A stretch of DNA of 64,000 bases from Rhodococcus marinonascens NBRC 14363 (GTDB lineage: Bacteria > Actinomycetota > Actinomycetes > Mycobacteriales > Mycobacteriaceae): NCBI RefSeq assembly GCF_001894885.1, contig NZ_BCXB01000002.1:62001-126000 (forward strand), in the 5' to 3' direction. Position numbers and translations under genes: made by a program. Below, one piece after another: positions 1 through 10,915 of the stretch; position 1 is the first letter of the stretch, and each line of letters starts with the position of its first letter. Under the pieces are notes generated by a model. The model did not search any database and was not told the DNA's origin. It saw only the letters and a list, made by a program, of their open reading frames with translations.

Positions 1-758
1 ACGGCACGCTCTGGCTCAGTGGCTCGCCGCCCTCGGACTTGAAATCCTCCGAAGCACTCCTCGACGCCACCGAACGAATAACAGTCGCTACCGGCATTAC
101 CAACATCTGCAACGCACCGGCGGCTGAAGTCGCCGAGTCGTTTCACAGACTCGAGGCTCGTTTTCCGGGAAGATTTTTGCTCGGTCTCGGCGTCGGTCAT
201 CCGGAGGACTTCGGTCAGAAATACTCTAGCCCCTTCGAAGCGATGACCCGGTATCTGAACGAACTCGACGCCGCCGGGGTTCCTGCTTCACGTCGCATGC
301 TGGCAGCGCTCGGGCCGCGAATGCTCAAGCTTGCCGCACAACGATCCTGCGGTGCACATCCGGCCTTCAGCACTGCCCAGCACACCAGAGAAGCCCGCAC
401 CATCATCGGCCCAGATTCGATTCTGGCCCCCGAACACAAAGTTCTGTTGGACACCGACCCCGAGACCGCCCGACAACTCGGGCGCCAAGCGAGCGAAATG
501 TATCTCCAGCTTCGCAACTACCGGACCAATCTGATACGCCTCGGCTTTTCCTCTGAGGAACTCGACCGCGGCGGCAGTGACCGGTTGATCGACGCTCTCG
601 TCGTATACGGCAGTACCGACTCCATCGTCGCGCGTCTCGAAGAACACTTCACAGCCGGAGCAGATCACCTCACGATTCAGCCGGTATCAGCAGACCGAAA
701 CCCTATGCCGACGTTCCGGCTGGTCGCCAACGCCCTCGGCGTCAACGCACGTTCGTAG
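1..758 (+). CDS. F420-dependent LLM-class oxidoreductase, N-terminus cut off by the window edge
   Basis: The reading frame is open from the first bases of the window, so the start lies outside; an internal TTG at 39 is not the real start. The visible part begins with a W-x-S-G-S-P stretch followed by LLDATERITVATGITNI, which matches the first strands of the luciferase-like monooxygenase TIM barrel in the Mycobacterium/Rhodococcus TIGR03620-type subfamily. These enzymes usually use coenzyme F420 as hydride donor or acceptor. About 252 residues are visible and the C-terminus is complete. The substrate cannot be told. The family call rests on N-terminal similarity and the LGLGVGHPE motif. Confidence 0.75.
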   Translation, partial: GTLWLSGSPPSDLKSSEALLDATERITVATGITNICNAPAAEVAESFHRLEARFPGRFLLGLGVGHPEDFGQKYSSPFEAMTRYLNELDAAGVPASRRMLAALGPRMLKLAAQRSCGAHPAFSTAQHTREARTIIGPDSILAPEHKVLLDTDPETARQLGRQASEMYLQLRNYRTNLIRLGFSSEELDRGGSDRLIDALVVYGSTDSIVARLEEHFTAGADHLTIQPVSADRNPMPTFRLVANALGVNARS

Positions 759-859
759 CCTCGGCGCGCTCGGCTCATTCACGCGGGTACTGATAAATTC
801 TGCGTAACAGCAGCGCGCCGGTTCGGGACCCTCGACGACGGTCGCCTAACCTCCTATCG

Positions 860-2173
860 ATGATGTGGCGTCGAAGGTATGCAGTGATCGTTGCCGGAGT
901 AGTGCTCTTCGCTGTAGGGGGGGTCTCTGGAATTTCCGGCGCCCAGCCGGTGCCACCACCTCAGCCGCCGCCGCCCGCGCCCTTCGCCACTCCGAATACC
1001 GACAGCTGCCCCTTCGCCGTCGCTCCCGCGCCGGCAATCGACCTGTCGGAAGTCCCCGCACCGGGTGCTACCGTCCCCCCACCTGTTCCCGTTCCGGCGA
1101 GCCCGGTGGGCGGAGACCGGCTCGGCGGGTGTGGGCTCATCCTTCTGGAGGCCGCCCCGCCTCCGCCCGCGGACATCGTCGCATCAGGTTGGGTTCTTGC
1201 GGATGCGGAGTCGGGTGATGTGCTGGCGGCGAAAGATCCTCACGGCCGCTATCGCCCCGCCAGCACGGTCAAGATACTCCTGGCCCTCGTCGCTCTCGAC
1301 GAACTCGATCTCGACGCTGTCGTCACCGCCACCGCAGAAGACGCCAACATCGAGGGCAGCGCAGCCGGAATCGGCAAGGGTGGCACGTACACCAACCATC
1401 AACTGATGCAGGGCCTGATCATGGCGTCGGGCAACGATGCGGCACATGCCTTGGCCCGCCAACTCGGTGGTGTACCGGTTGCCGTATCGAAGATGAACGC
1501 ACTCGCCGCGGATCTCGGGGCACTTGATACGCGTGCCGCCACACCATCCGGTCTGGACGGACCCGGCATGAGCAGTTCGCCCTACGATCTTGCCGTGATT
1601 TTCCAGGCAGCACTGCAGAATTCGACATTCGCAAGCCTGATCCGCACGGAATCTGTTGACTTCCCAGGATTCCCGAAAGATCCGACAATTCCCGGCGACG
1701 AGGATCGTCCAGGATTCATGCTGGCCAACGACAATCGGTTGCTCTACAACTACGACGGCGCTCTCGGCGGGAAGACCGGCTTCACCGACGACGCGCGCCA
1801 CACATACGTCGGTGCCGCCGCGCGTGACGGTCGAACTCTGCTGGTCACGCTGATGGGCGGTGAGGCAATGCCGCTTCGCCCATGGAACCAAGCCGCACGC
1901 CTCCTCGACTACGGGTTTGCCCTGCCCACAACGGCGTCGATCGGATCGTTGACCGAGCACACGATGGACGCCGTGACACCCAGCGTGACGCGAACTCCGT
2001 CACCGGCAGCACCGGGATCGGTGTCAGCGGTCGGCGCGAATCCCGACAACGACTCCACCGTCATGAAGCGCATCGCCGTGGGGGCGGTTGGCGGCGCGGT
2101 GGTTATCGGACTTGTGCTCGGTGCGATCGCGCTGACCCGGCGACGACCCCAGCGCGGGCAGCAACAACGCTAG
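860..2173 (+). CDS. dacB: Secreted D-alanyl-D-alanine carboxypeptidase (PBP5-like, DacB1 type)
   Basis: Penicillin-binding serine peptidase that trims the terminal D-Ala of peptidoglycan stem peptides outside the membrane. All three catalytic motifs of the family are present: S135-T-V-K138, S191-G-N193 and K306-T-G308. Residues 7-28 form a signal peptide or anchor, followed by a Pro/Ala-rich linker (about 30-100). A C-terminal transmembrane helix (about 402-427) ends in an Arg-rich tail, as expected for a membrane-tethered PBP. The length of 437 aa fits the mycobacterial homologues. Two ATG codons are adjacent at 860 and 863. It converges on yhjD, with both stop codons in a 20-bp duplication. 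Confidence 0.9.
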   Translation: MMWRRRYAVIVAGVVLFAVGGVSGISGAQPVPPPQPPPPAPFATPNTDSCPFAVAPAPAIDLSEVPAPGATVPPPVPVPASPVGGDRLGGCGLILLEAAPPPPADIVASGWVLADAESGDVLAAKDPHGRYRPASTVKILLALVALDELDLDAVVTATAEDANIEGSAAGIGKGGTYTNHQLMQGLIMASGNDAAHALARQLGGVPVAVSKMNALAADLGALDTRAATPSGLDGPGMSSSPYDLAVIFQAALQNSTFASLIRTESVDFPGFPKDPTIPGDEDRPGFMLANDNRLLYNYDGALGGKTGFTDDARHTYVGAAARDGRTLLVTLMGGEAMPLRPWNQAARLLDYGFALPTTASIGSLTEHTMDAVTPSVTRTPSPAAPGSVSAVGANPDNDSTVMKRIAVGAVGGAVVIGLVLGAIALTRRRPQRGQQQR

Positions 2174-2204
2174 CGCAGGCAGCAACAACGCTAGCGCGGG
2201 CGAC
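2165..2204. repeat. 20-bp tandem duplication carrying both convergent stop codons
   Basis: The sequence CAACGCTAGCGC occurs at about 2165 and again 20 bp later inside a near-perfect tandem duplication with core GCAGCAACAACGCTAGCGC. The first copy supplies the TAG stop of dacB (2171-2173). The second supplies the TAG stop of yhjD on the opposite strand (CTA at 2191-2193). Nothing suggests a protein-level function; it looks like a replication-slippage duplication at a gene junction. Confidence 0.8.
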
Positions 2205-3240
2205 GGCGCAACAACCCCGAGAAACCCAAACCCGCGAGTACACCCGTCACAACCAACGCTGCCGCACGTGAAGGCGACCGGTCGCTGACCACCACCCTCG
2301 GCGAGATGATCGCGGGATCGGGCGGCGGCACATGTGCCAGCTCGAGACTCCCTTTGGACGTGGCGGCCCAGGCCGTGCAAAACAACAGCATGCGCGATGT
2401 GGTGAACACGAACACCAGCAAACCGATGATTGGTCCGAATGCCACACCCGCGGGACCGCCGCTGACTATCGAAAGGTATGCCGCGCCAACTTGTTTGAAG
2501 ATCTCAAACACCACCGCGGCTATCGCCGCCGCCTTCGCGGCGCTGCGCAACGTGACCGGCTCGCGTGGCAACCGGGCGATCACCCAGAGGAATACCGCCC
2601 AGGTCAACACCAACGACAAGAGAGTGGAGAGAATCCGCAGCACGACGCCGACCACTGCGCCGTCCTCGATGCCGAGCCACTTGACGACCTGAGGCGCAAC
2701 CGATCCACTGCTCACCGCCGACATCCCGAGGGAGATGGTCAGCGCCACGCCCAGGCTCAGCAGCGCCCGGATATCACCGAGCTTGGTCCGAACGAATCCC
2801 TTGGACTCTCGCTGGTTCTCCCACATCGCCGTAAGTGCGTTACGGACGTTCGATATCCACCGCAGCCCAGCATATGAAGCAATGAGTAGGCCGATCAGGC
2901 CGACGCTTGCTCGCGAGTCGATGGCTGATTCGATCACGTTGTTGATCGTCTCGCCCAAGCTGCCGGGAATGCTGTTCGTGATCTGTTCCTGGATCGAGTC
3001 GAGCAACTCGGGCCGCCCCACCAAGACGAACCCGGCGACCGCAAAAGCGACCATGAGGATGGGGATCAACGAAAGGATACTGAAATATGTGATGCCCCCA
3101 GCGTGGGAGTCGCCCTGCTGCGCCTGAAATCGTTCACCCGCACGCACCAGATGATCGAACCACGGACGTGCGGCGCGTTGCTTCTCGAGAAAGCTCGGCT
3201 CGTCCGCGACTTCCCTTCTCGGCACCTCGGTGTCGGCCAC
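2191..3240 (-). CDS. yhjD: YhjD/YihY/BrkB-family inner membrane protein
   Basis: 349-aa polytopic membrane protein. After a charged N-terminus there are about six hydrophobic segments, the first around residues 47-75 (ITYFSILSLIPILMVAFAVA). The family is known for the GG-(I/V)-(T/A)-Y-(F/Y) entry to TM1, visible here as GGITYFS. The biochemical role of the family is unsettled; YhjD has been linked to lipid or LPS-precursor transport in Gram-negatives, and mycobacteria carry it beside trpS as here. It is the last gene of a minus-strand run (MFS, xthA, trpS, yhjD) and is separated from trpS by a short repeat-bearing gap. Confidence 0.85.
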   Translation of the reverse strand: MADTEVPRREVADEPSFLEKQRAARPWFDHLVRAGERFQAQQGDSHAGGITYFSILSLIPILMVAFAVAGFVLVGRPELLDSIQEQITNSIPGSLGETINNVIESAIDSRASVGLIGLLIASYAGLRWISNVRNALTAMWENQRESKGFVRTKLGDIRALLSLGVALTISLGMSAVSSGSVAPQVVKWLGIEDGAVVGVVLRILSTLLSLVLTWAVFLWVIARLPREPVTLRSAAKAAAIAAVVFEIFKQVGAAYLSIVSGGPAGVAFGPIIGLLVFVFTTSRMLLFCTAWAATSKGSLELAHVPPPDPAIISPRVVVSDRSPSRAAALVVTGVLAGLGFSGLLRRRPR

Positions 3241-3250
3241 TGGCGTCCCC

Positions 3251-3298
3251 TCTTCGCAATCCGAGCTCTTCGAAATCCGGGCTCTTCGAAATCCAGGC
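3251..3298. repeat. Three 16-bp tandem repeats between trpS and yhjD
   Basis: Three head-to-tail copies of TCTTCGAAATCCGGGC (3251-3266, 3267-3282, 3283-3298). Copies 2 and 3 differ at one position; copy 1 differs at two or three positions. Copies 2 and 3 contain the palindrome TTCGAA, and copy 1 has TTCGCA. They lie in the roughly 100-bp gap just upstream of yhjD. They could be repeated operator half-sites or slippage products; no regulator can be named. Confidence 0.75.
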
Positions 3299-3344
3299 TC
3301 GCATGTCCGTCCCTACGGCTCGAACCCTCGGCAAACCGTCGAGG

Positions 3345-5241
<1,897 letters not shown>

Positions 5242-5275
5242 GGCAAGCACGGTAGCGGTGCGTGTGGTGGCGCGT

Positions 5276-6496
5276 CTACAGAGACGAACGGGCACTACGT
5301 CGTTCCATCGCGACCGCGGTCGCGATGACCAAGACGCCGGCAACCGCAAGCAGCGCGCCCACCGCCGCTGGGGCCGTGTAGCCGTAACCTGCGGCGATCA
5401 CCACACCGCCGATCCAGGCGCCGAACGCGTTCGCGATGTTGAGCGCGGCGTGATTGAGGGACGCAGCGAGGGTCTGGGCGTCCTCGGCGACGTCCATCAG
5501 CCGCGTCTGCAGACCCGGGACCATCGACATTCCCGCCGCGCCCACGCAGAACACCAGCACGAGAGCGGTGTAGGGATTGTGGGACGCGAACACGAACACC
5601 CCGAGCGCCACCCCCAGCGCCGTCATCGCCGCGAACAGACCGGGCATCAGCGCCCTGTCGGCGAGCATGCCGCCGATCAGATTTCCCGCAATCATTCCGA
5701 TCCCGAAGATCATCAGCGCCAGCGGCACAAACGACCGCGGCAATCCGGAGACATCGGTCAGAGTCGTGGAGATATACGTGTAGACGGCGAACATGCCGCC
5801 GAAGCCGACCATGCCGACGATCAGTGTCATCCACACCTGTGTGCGGCGCAGCGCTCCGAGTTCGGTGAGCGGATTTGTCACGCGCATGCCTGCGAGTGCC
5901 GGCACCCACGACCAGATCGCACCCATTGTGACCAGACCGATCGCTGCTGCGAGGGCGAAGGCACTGCGCCACCCGAGGTTCTGCCCCATCCACGAGGCCA
6001 CGGGCACACCGACGACGTTGGCCACCGACAGTCCCATCATGACGAGCGCCACCGCCCTGGCCCGCTGACCGGGGTCGGCGAGGTGCGCGGCCACGAGCGC
6101 AGCGACACCGAAGTAGGCGCCGTGCGGAAGACCCGCGACGAACCGTGAGACCATCATCACCTCGTAGCTCGGTGCCAGGACGGTGGCTGCGTTGCCGATC
6201 GTGAAGGCCGCCATCAGTGCGATGAGCAGTGTCTTGCGAGGAACGCGCGCGGCCAGAGCCGCGATAAGCGGCGCACCGACGACCACCCCCAACGCGTACG
6301 CCGAAATGACGTGTCCGGCGGTCGGCTCGGTGACGCCGAGGCCCGACGCCATCTCGGGCAGCAGTCCCATCGCGACGAACTCGGTGGTACCGATCCCGAA
6401 ACCACCGAGCGCGAGCGCAATCATCGCGAGCGTACGGGCGGGCGGGCGTCGCGCCACAAGGACGGGCCCGGAAAGGACAGCGTTGGAGGTGCTCAT
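5276..6496 (-). CDS. MFS efflux transporter (AraJ/CmlA-like DHA1 type)
   Basis: 406-aa major facilitator with 12 predicted membrane helices. The N-terminal signature LALGGFGIGTTEFVAMGLLPEMA is typical of the AraJ/YdhP/CmlA sugar- or drug-efflux branch. The loop after TM2 contains RVPRKTLLI, corresponding to the conserved motif A. No substrate can be deduced. First gene of the minus-strand run that continues with xthA. Confidence 0.85.
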   Translation of the reverse strand: MSTSNAVLSGPVLVARRPPARTLAMIALALGGFGIGTTEFVAMGLLPEMASGLGVTEPTAGHVISAYALGVVVGAPLIAALAARVPRKTLLIALMAAFTIGNAATVLAPSYEVMMVSRFVAGLPHGAYFGVAALVAAHLADPGQRARAVALVMMGLSVANVVGVPVASWMGQNLGWRSAFALAAAIGLVTMGAIWSWVPALAGMRVTNPLTELGALRRTQVWMTLIVGMVGFGGMFAVYTYISTTLTDVSGLPRSFVPLALMIFGIGMIAGNLIGGMLADRALMPGLFAAMTALGVALGVFVFASHNPYTALVLVFCVGAAGMSMVPGLQTRLMDVAEDAQTLAASLNHAALNIANAFGAWIGGVVIAAGYGYTAPAAVGALLAVAGVLVIATAVAMERRSARSSL

Positions 6497-6673
6497 TGAA
6501 AACTTTCGACTCGAAGCAAATCGCGACTACGCGCCGAGTAGAGCGCCTCGTCATGCAACACCCCGGACTCGAATTCTCTTCCCGACCGTCCTCTTGGTCG
6601 CGGCATCGAACGTGGAGAGACCATCTGCCTGCAAGACCGACCGATCTTCCTGATTCGAGACGGCGGGTGACAC

Positions 6674-6715
6674 GCGAAACGGGACGCCGCGCCAGGGGCG
6701 AACGTCCCGTTTCGC
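6674..6715 (-). terminator. Rho-independent-type hairpin downstream of icd
   Basis: Perfect 13-bp inverted repeat GCGAAACGGGACG / CGTCCCGTTTCGC (6674-6686 and 6703-6715) with a 16-nt loop, lying just past the icd stop codon. There is no long U-tract, as is usual in high-GC actinobacteria. It could serve in either direction. The rest of the 6497-6743 gap shows no gene. Confidence 0.75.
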
Positions 6716-6743
6716 TTGACTACCGGAGCAAGCGCAGTGCGGC

Positions 6744-7967
6744 CTACTGCTCGGCGATGGCCTTCTGCAGGTTGATGTCCAGGGCGCCGAGGAACTCCTC
6801 GGTGGTCAGATAACCCTGGTCACCCCCGACCAGCATCGCGAGATCCTTGGTCATCTGACCACCCTCGACGGTCTTGATGACCACGTCTTCGAGCTTCTGA
6901 GCGAAGCCGATGACCTCGGGGGTGTTGTCCAGCTTGCCGCGGTGTTCGAGTCCACGGGTCCACGCGAAGATCGACGCGATGGGGTTGGTGGACGTCGGCT
7001 TGCCCTGCTGGTGCTGACGGAAGTGACGGGTCACGGTGCCGTGTGCGGCCTCGGCCTCACAGGTGTGTCCGTCCGGGGTCAGCAGCACGGAGGTCATCAG
7101 ACCGAGCGATCCGAACCCTTGAGCCACGGTGTCGGACTGCACGTCACCGTCGTAGTTCTTGCATGCCCAGACGTAGCCGCCCTCCCACTTGAGCGCCGAT
7201 GCGACCATGTCGTCGATGAGTCGGTGCTCGTAGGTGAGCCCTGCCGCGTCGAACTCCGGCTTGAACTCGGTCTCGTAGACATGCTGGAAGATGTCCTTGA
7301 ACGCGCCGTCGTACGCCTTGAGGATGGTGTTCTTCGTCGACAGGTACACCGGGTAGTTCTGCTGCAGGCCGTAGTTGAGCGAGGCGCGCGCGAACTCCTC
7401 GATGGACTGGGTGAAGTTGTACTGGCCCTGGACGACGCCGCCGCGCTCGGGGAAGTTCACCAACTCGTGCTCGATCGGCTCGCTGCCGTCCTCGGGCGTG
7501 TAGGTGATCATCACCTTGCCAGGGCCGGGAACCTTGAAGTCGGTGGCGCGGTACTGATCGCCGAAGGCGTGGCGGCCGATGATGATCGGCTTCGTCCAGC
7601 CCGGAACCAGTCGCGGGACGTTGGAGATGATGATCGGGGCACGGAAAATCGTGCCACCGAGGATGTTGCGGATGGTGCCGTTGGGAGACCGCCACATCTT
7701 CTTGAGGCCGAACTCCTCGACGCGGGCCTCGTCCGGGGTGATAGTCGCGCACTTGACGCCGACGCCGTGCTTCTTGATGGCGTTGGCCGCGTCGATGGTC
7801 ACCTGGTCGTCGGTCTCGTCCCGGTACTCGATTCCGAGGTCGTAGTATTCGAGATTCACATCCAGATAGGGATGGATCAGTTTGTCTTTGATGAACTGCC
7901 AAATTATGCGTGTCATCTCATCGCCGTCGAGTTCGACGACGGTGCCCTCAACCTTGATTTTGGACAT
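6744..7967 (-). CDS. icd: NADP-dependent isocitrate dehydrogenase (dimeric, eukaryote-like type)
   Basis: TCA-cycle enzyme oxidatively decarboxylating isocitrate to 2-oxoglutarate. The N-terminus [19 protein letters not shown] and the segments [18 protein letters not shown]-like ([15 protein letters not shown]) and GTVTRHFR mark the 400-residue homodimeric subfamily (Icd1 in M. tuberculosis). The ATG at 7967 is preceded by AGGAGG about 13 nt upstream and gives 407 aa; the open frame to 8021 is not conserved. A terminator hairpin follows. Confidence 0.96.
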   Translation of the reverse strand: MSKIKVEGTVVELDGDEMTRIIWQFIKDKLIHPYLDVNLEYYDLGIEYRDETDDQVTIDAANAIKKHGVGVKCATITPDEARVEEFGLKKMWRSPNGTIRNILGGTIFRAPIIISNVPRLVPGWTKPIIIGRHAFGDQYRATDFKVPGPGKVMITYTPEDGSEPIEHELVNFPERGGVVQGQYNFTQSIEEFARASLNYGLQQNYPVYLSTKNTILKAYDGAFKDIFQHVYETEFKPEFDAAGLTYEHRLIDDMVASALKWEGGYVWACKNYDGDVQSDTVAQGFGSLGLMTSVLLTPDGHTCEAEAAHGTVTRHFRQHQQGKPTSTNPIASIFAWTRGLEHRGKLDNTPEVIGFAQKLEDVVIKTVEGGQMTKDLAMLVGGDQGYLTTEEFLGALDINLQKAIAEQ

Positions 7968-8226
7968 GGGTGCTTCGCGTCCTCCTAGGAAGTTTCCCTG
8001 GTCACACGGTTGCGGGCACACTTTGTGAGTGGGTCCGCGAACGGTTCGCTTATCAAACGTAGACGGTCGGAGCGATCACTGAGGGACCGCGCCCAAACAT
8101 GACAAGCGTACTGCTATGTGCGGGGACCACAACAAGTGGGCTGTGACTCAGCTCTACTCACGAGTAACTTTTCCCTGATCAAAGACCCCGACCGGTGCCG
8201 CTTCTCACTATTACGCCCCGACACGC

Positions 8227-8232
8227 TAAGAT
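8227..8232 (+). promoter_or_regulatory. Probable -10 element of the metY leader transcript
   Basis: TAAGAT lies 8 bp before the first base of the SAM-IV aptamer (8241), the right place for a promoter whose RNA begins with the riboswitch. No convincing -35 hexamer is seen. The stretch 7968-8226 otherwise holds the divergent icd and metY promoter regions and no gene. Confidence 0.5.
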
Positions 8233-8240
8233 TGCCGCAA

Positions 8241-8363
8241 GGTCATGAGTGCCAGCGAAAAGCCCCGGCTAGCTGGCCGGCAACCCTCCTCCGCGGTGGG
8301 GTGCCCCGGGTGATGACCGGGTTTCCTGATTCAGACAGACAGTCGGGAAACAAGCGCAGGTCC
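8241..8363 (+). ncRNA. SAM-IV riboswitch
   Basis: The conserved SAM-IV core is readable: GGTCATGAGTGCCAGCG opens P1/P2, followed by CCGGCAACCCTCC, GCGGTGGGGTGCCCCGGG and the closing TGATGACC. GGTCAT (8241-8246) pairs with ATGACC (8313-8318) to form P1. The 3' part holds a further stem (GTTTCC/GGGAAAC, about 8321-8351) and ends in AAGCGCAGGTCC, where the consensus has AAGCGCGGGUCC. SAM-IV aptamers are found in Actinobacteria upstream of methionine and sulfur genes. Here it precedes metY, so high SAM should lower metYX expression. Confidence 0.92.
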
Positions 8364-8377
8364 GACATCGGGGGTTC

Positions 8378-8404
8378 ATGATGTGTTGTTGTTGTCGTCG
8401 TTGA
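8378..8404 (+). CDS. Polycysteine leader micro-ORF (Met-Met-Cys4-Arg2)
   Basis: Nine codons: ATG ATG, four consecutive TGT Cys codons, two CGT and TGA. It begins 14 nt after the end of the SAM-IV aptamer and ends 75 nt before metY. A GGGGG run three to four bases upstream could act as a weak ribosome binding site. Polycysteine short ORFs are known in mycobacteria as cysteine-responsive attenuators, where ribosome stalling on Cys codons changes downstream expression. Four identical rare codons in a row before a sulfur-assimilation gene make chance unlikely. The mechanism here is inferred. Confidence 0.75.
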   Translation: MMCCCCRR

Positions 8405-8423
8405 TGAACCAGCCAAGCCCTGT

Positions 8424-8451
8424 GCGAGAAGGAACCAGCCCTTCGTCTCGC
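8424..8451 (+). promoter_or_regulatory. Hairpin between the Cys leader ORF and metY
   Basis: GCGAGA (8424-8429) pairs with TCTCGC (8446-8451); an inner AGG/CCT extension is interrupted by a small bulge. It sits between the micro-ORF stop (8404) and the metY ribosome binding site (GGAG near 8466). It is a candidate for the structure that responds to ribosome position on the Cys codons, but the competing fold was not computed. Confidence 0.4.
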
Positions 8452-8479
8452 CTCGTCAAAACACTGGAGTGAACAGCAC

Positions 8480-9763
8480 ATGACCGAGAACTGGTCGTTC
8501 GAGACCAAGCAGATCCACGCCGGACAAACATCCGACGCCACCACCAAGGCGCGGGCGCTCCCGATCTACCAGACCACCTCGTACACCTTCGACAGCACCG
8601 ACCACGCCGCCGCACTATTCGGCCTGGCCGAACCCGGCAACATCTACACCCGCATCATGAACCCCACACAGGATGCCGTCGAGCAACGCATCGTGGCCCT
8701 TGAAGGTGGCGTCGCCGCCCTGCTAACCGCATCGGGACAGGCCGCGGAAACCATTGCCATCCTCAATCTCGCCGAGGCCGGCGACCACATCGTGTCGAGC
8801 CCGTATCTCTACGGCGGCACGTACAACCTCTTCAACTACACGCTGCCCAAACTCGGCATCGAGGTCTCGTTCGTCGAGAACCCCGACGACCTCGAACAGT
8901 GGCGCGGGGCCATCCGCCCGAACACCAAGGCGTTCTACGGTGAAACGATCGCCAACCCGAAGAACCACATCCTCGACATTTCCGCAATCTCGAAGGTGGG
9001 CCACGACAACGGGATCCCGCTGATCGTCGACAACACGGTGGCCACCCCCTACCTGATCCGCCCCCTCGAGCACGGCGCGGACATCATCGTGCACTCGGCC
9101 ACCAAGTACCTCGGCGGGCACGGCACGGCGGTCGCCGGTGTCATCGTCGACGGCGGCACTTTCGACTGGACCCAGGGTCGCCACACCGGCTTCACCACCC
9201 CGGACCCGAGCTACCACGGCGTCGTCTTTGCCGACCTCGGTGCACCGGCCTACGCGCTCAAGGCCCGCGTGCAGTTGCTGCGCGATCTCGGCTCCGCCAT
9301 CTCCCCTTTCAACGCGTTTCTCATCGCTCAGGGCATCGAGACGCTGAGCCTGCGAATGGAACGTCACGTTGCGAACGCGACCGCAGTCGCGGAATACCTC
9401 GAGGCGCGCACCGAGGTGTCGTCCGTGGCCTACGCGGGCCTGCCGTCGTCGCAGTGGCACGAACGCGCACAGCAGCTCGCCCCACGGGGCGCCGGCGCCG
9501 TCGTCACCTTCGAACTCACCGGGGGCATCGAAGCGGGCAAGCGGTTCGTCAACGCCCTCACCCTGCACAGTCACGTCGCGAACATCGGCGACGTTCGCTC
9601 GCTGGTGATCCACCCGGCGTCCACCACACACGCCCAACTGACCCCGGAGGAGCAGATCGCCAGCGGTGTCACCCCCGGACTGGTCCGATTGGCTGTCGGC
9701 ATCGAAGGGATCGACGACATCATCGCCGACCTGGAGACCGGACTTACGGCGGCGGCACCTTGA
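8480..9763 (+). CDS. metY: O-acetylhomoserine sulfhydrylase (aminocarboxypropyltransferase)
   Basis: PLP enzyme that makes homocysteine from O-acetylhomoserine and sulfide. The cofactor lysine is K209 in [11 protein letters not shown], and YGGTYNLF and [12 protein letters not shown] are typical of the Cys/Met-metabolism family. The 427-aa length fits MetY rather than the shorter MetB/MetC. The ATG at 8480 has GGAG about 11 nt upstream. Its leader carries a SAM-IV riboswitch and a polycysteine micro-ORF. The TGA stop overlaps the TTG start of metX (TTGA), so the two are translationally coupled. Confidence 0.95.
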   Translation: MTENWSFETKQIHAGQTSDATTKARALPIYQTTSYTFDSTDHAAALFGLAEPGNIYTRIMNPTQDAVEQRIVALEGGVAALLTASGQAAETIAILNLAEAGDHIVSSPYLYGGTYNLFNYTLPKLGIEVSFVENPDDLEQWRGAIRPNTKAFYGETIANPKNHILDISAISKVGHDNGIPLIVDNTVATPYLIRPLEHGADIIVHSATKYLGGHGTAVAGVIVDGGTFDWTQGRHTGFTTPDPSYHGVVFADLGAPAYALKARVQLLRDLGSAISPFNAFLIAQGIETLSLRMERHVANATAVAEYLEARTEVSSVAYAGLPSSQWHERAQQLAPRGAGAVVTFELTGGIEAGKRFVNALTLHSHVANIGDVRSLVIHPASTTHAQLTPEEQIASGVTPGLVRLAVGIEGIDDIIADLETGLTAAAP

Positions 9764-10884
9764 CCGCGAGTGCACTGCAGAGCCTGCCCCTGGCAGACGG
9801 ACGTCTGGGCAAGATCGACATCGGCCCCTTGGAACTCGAGAGCGGTGCCGTGCTTCCGTGGGTGTCCCTCGCCGTACAGCGGTGGGGTGAGCTCTCTCCC
9901 ACCCGGGACAACGTAGTGCTGATCGAGCACGCCCTCACCGGGGACTCCCATGTGACCGGTCCCGCCTCGGACGAACACCCCTCCCCCGGCTGGTGGAACG
10001 GCATGGTGGGGCCGGGAGCGCCGATCGACACGAACGAATGGTGCGTAGTCGCCACCAACGTTCTAGGTGGCTGCCGCGGCACCACCGGGCCGGGCTCGCT
10101 CGCCGAAGACGGTCGGCCGTGGGGCAGCCGTTTCCCCGAGATCTCCATCCGGGACCAGGTCGCCGCGGAGAAGGCACTGGCCGACTTTCTCGGCATCGAC
10201 AAGCTTGCCTCCGTCGTTGGCGGTTCCATGGGCGGAATGCGCGCCCTCGAATGGGCGGTCACCCATCCGGACCAGATCGCGTCGGCGCTCGTCCTCGCCG
10301 TCGGCTCGCGCGCGACAGCCGATCAGATCGGGACGCAGACCACGCAGGTCGCGGCCATCACCAGCGATCTCGACTGGCAGGGCGGTGACTACCACGGCAC
10401 CGGCCGGGTGCCCCGCGCCGGACTGGGGATCGCCCGCCGGATTGCGCACCTCACGTACCGCACCGAGAGCGAACTCGATTCCAGGTTCGCGAATTCACCT
10501 CAGGAGGGTGAAGATCCGCGGCACGGCGGGCGGTACTCCGTCGAGAGCTATCTCCAGCACCAGGCGGACAAGTTGGTCGGCAGGTTCGACCCGGGCACGT
10601 ATGTGCTTCTCACCGAGGCGATGAACCGGCACGATGTGGGCCGTGGACGCGGTGGAGTCGCGGCGGCGCTCGCTACCGTCACGGCACCAGTGATCGTGGG
10701 CGGCGTCGACTCCGACCGCCTGTACCCGATCCGCCTACAGGAGGATCTCGCCGACGACCTCGCGACCTGCGACGGGCTCCGCCTGCTCGAGTCCCGGGAC
10801 GGTCACGACGGATTCCTCACCGAGGCCGAGGCTGTGGCGAAACTACTCGCCGAGACGATGGATCTCGCCCAATCCGGGCGCTGA
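9760..10884 (+). CDS. metX: Homoserine O-acetyltransferase
   Basis: Alpha/beta-hydrolase enzyme that acetylates homoserine, giving the substrate of MetY. The nucleophile elbow GGSMGGM has Ser156; the acid is in [11 protein letters not shown] and the His in DGHDGF near the C-terminus. The start is taken as the TTG at 9760 that overlaps the metY stop and gives 374 aa, the usual size; the frame is open upstream within metY but the extra 102 residues are an out-of-frame shadow of metY. The gene continues the SAM-controlled operon. Confidence 0.94.
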   Translation: MTASALQSLPLADGRLGKIDIGPLELESGAVLPWVSLAVQRWGELSPTRDNVVLIEHALTGDSHVTGPASDEHPSPGWWNGMVGPGAPIDTNEWCVVATNVLGGCRGTTGPGSLAEDGRPWGSRFPEISIRDQVAAEKALADFLGIDKLASVVGGSMGGMRALEWAVTHPDQIASALVLAVGSRATADQIGTQTTQVAAITSDLDWQGGDYHGTGRVPRAGLGIARRIAHLTYRTESELDSRFANSPQEGEDPRHGGRYSVESYLQHQADKLVGRFDPGTYVLLTEAMNRHDVGRGRGGVAAALATVTAPVIVGGVDSDRLYPIRLQEDLADDLATCDGLRLLESRDGHDGFLTEAEAVAKLLAETMDLAQSGR

Positions 10885-10915
10885 CACCCGAACGTTGCGA
10901 GACCCACTCGGACCG

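Noticed and set aside
3111-3121. tRNA-like or attachment sites near repeats
   Set aside because: No tRNA cloverleaf could be recognised anywhere in the window, so no integration site is claimed for the islands.
9454-9759. Extra N-terminus of metX inside metY
   Set aside because: The reading frame happens to be open, but it is an out-of-frame reading of metY. The TTG at 9760 overlaps the metY stop and gives the normal MetX length.
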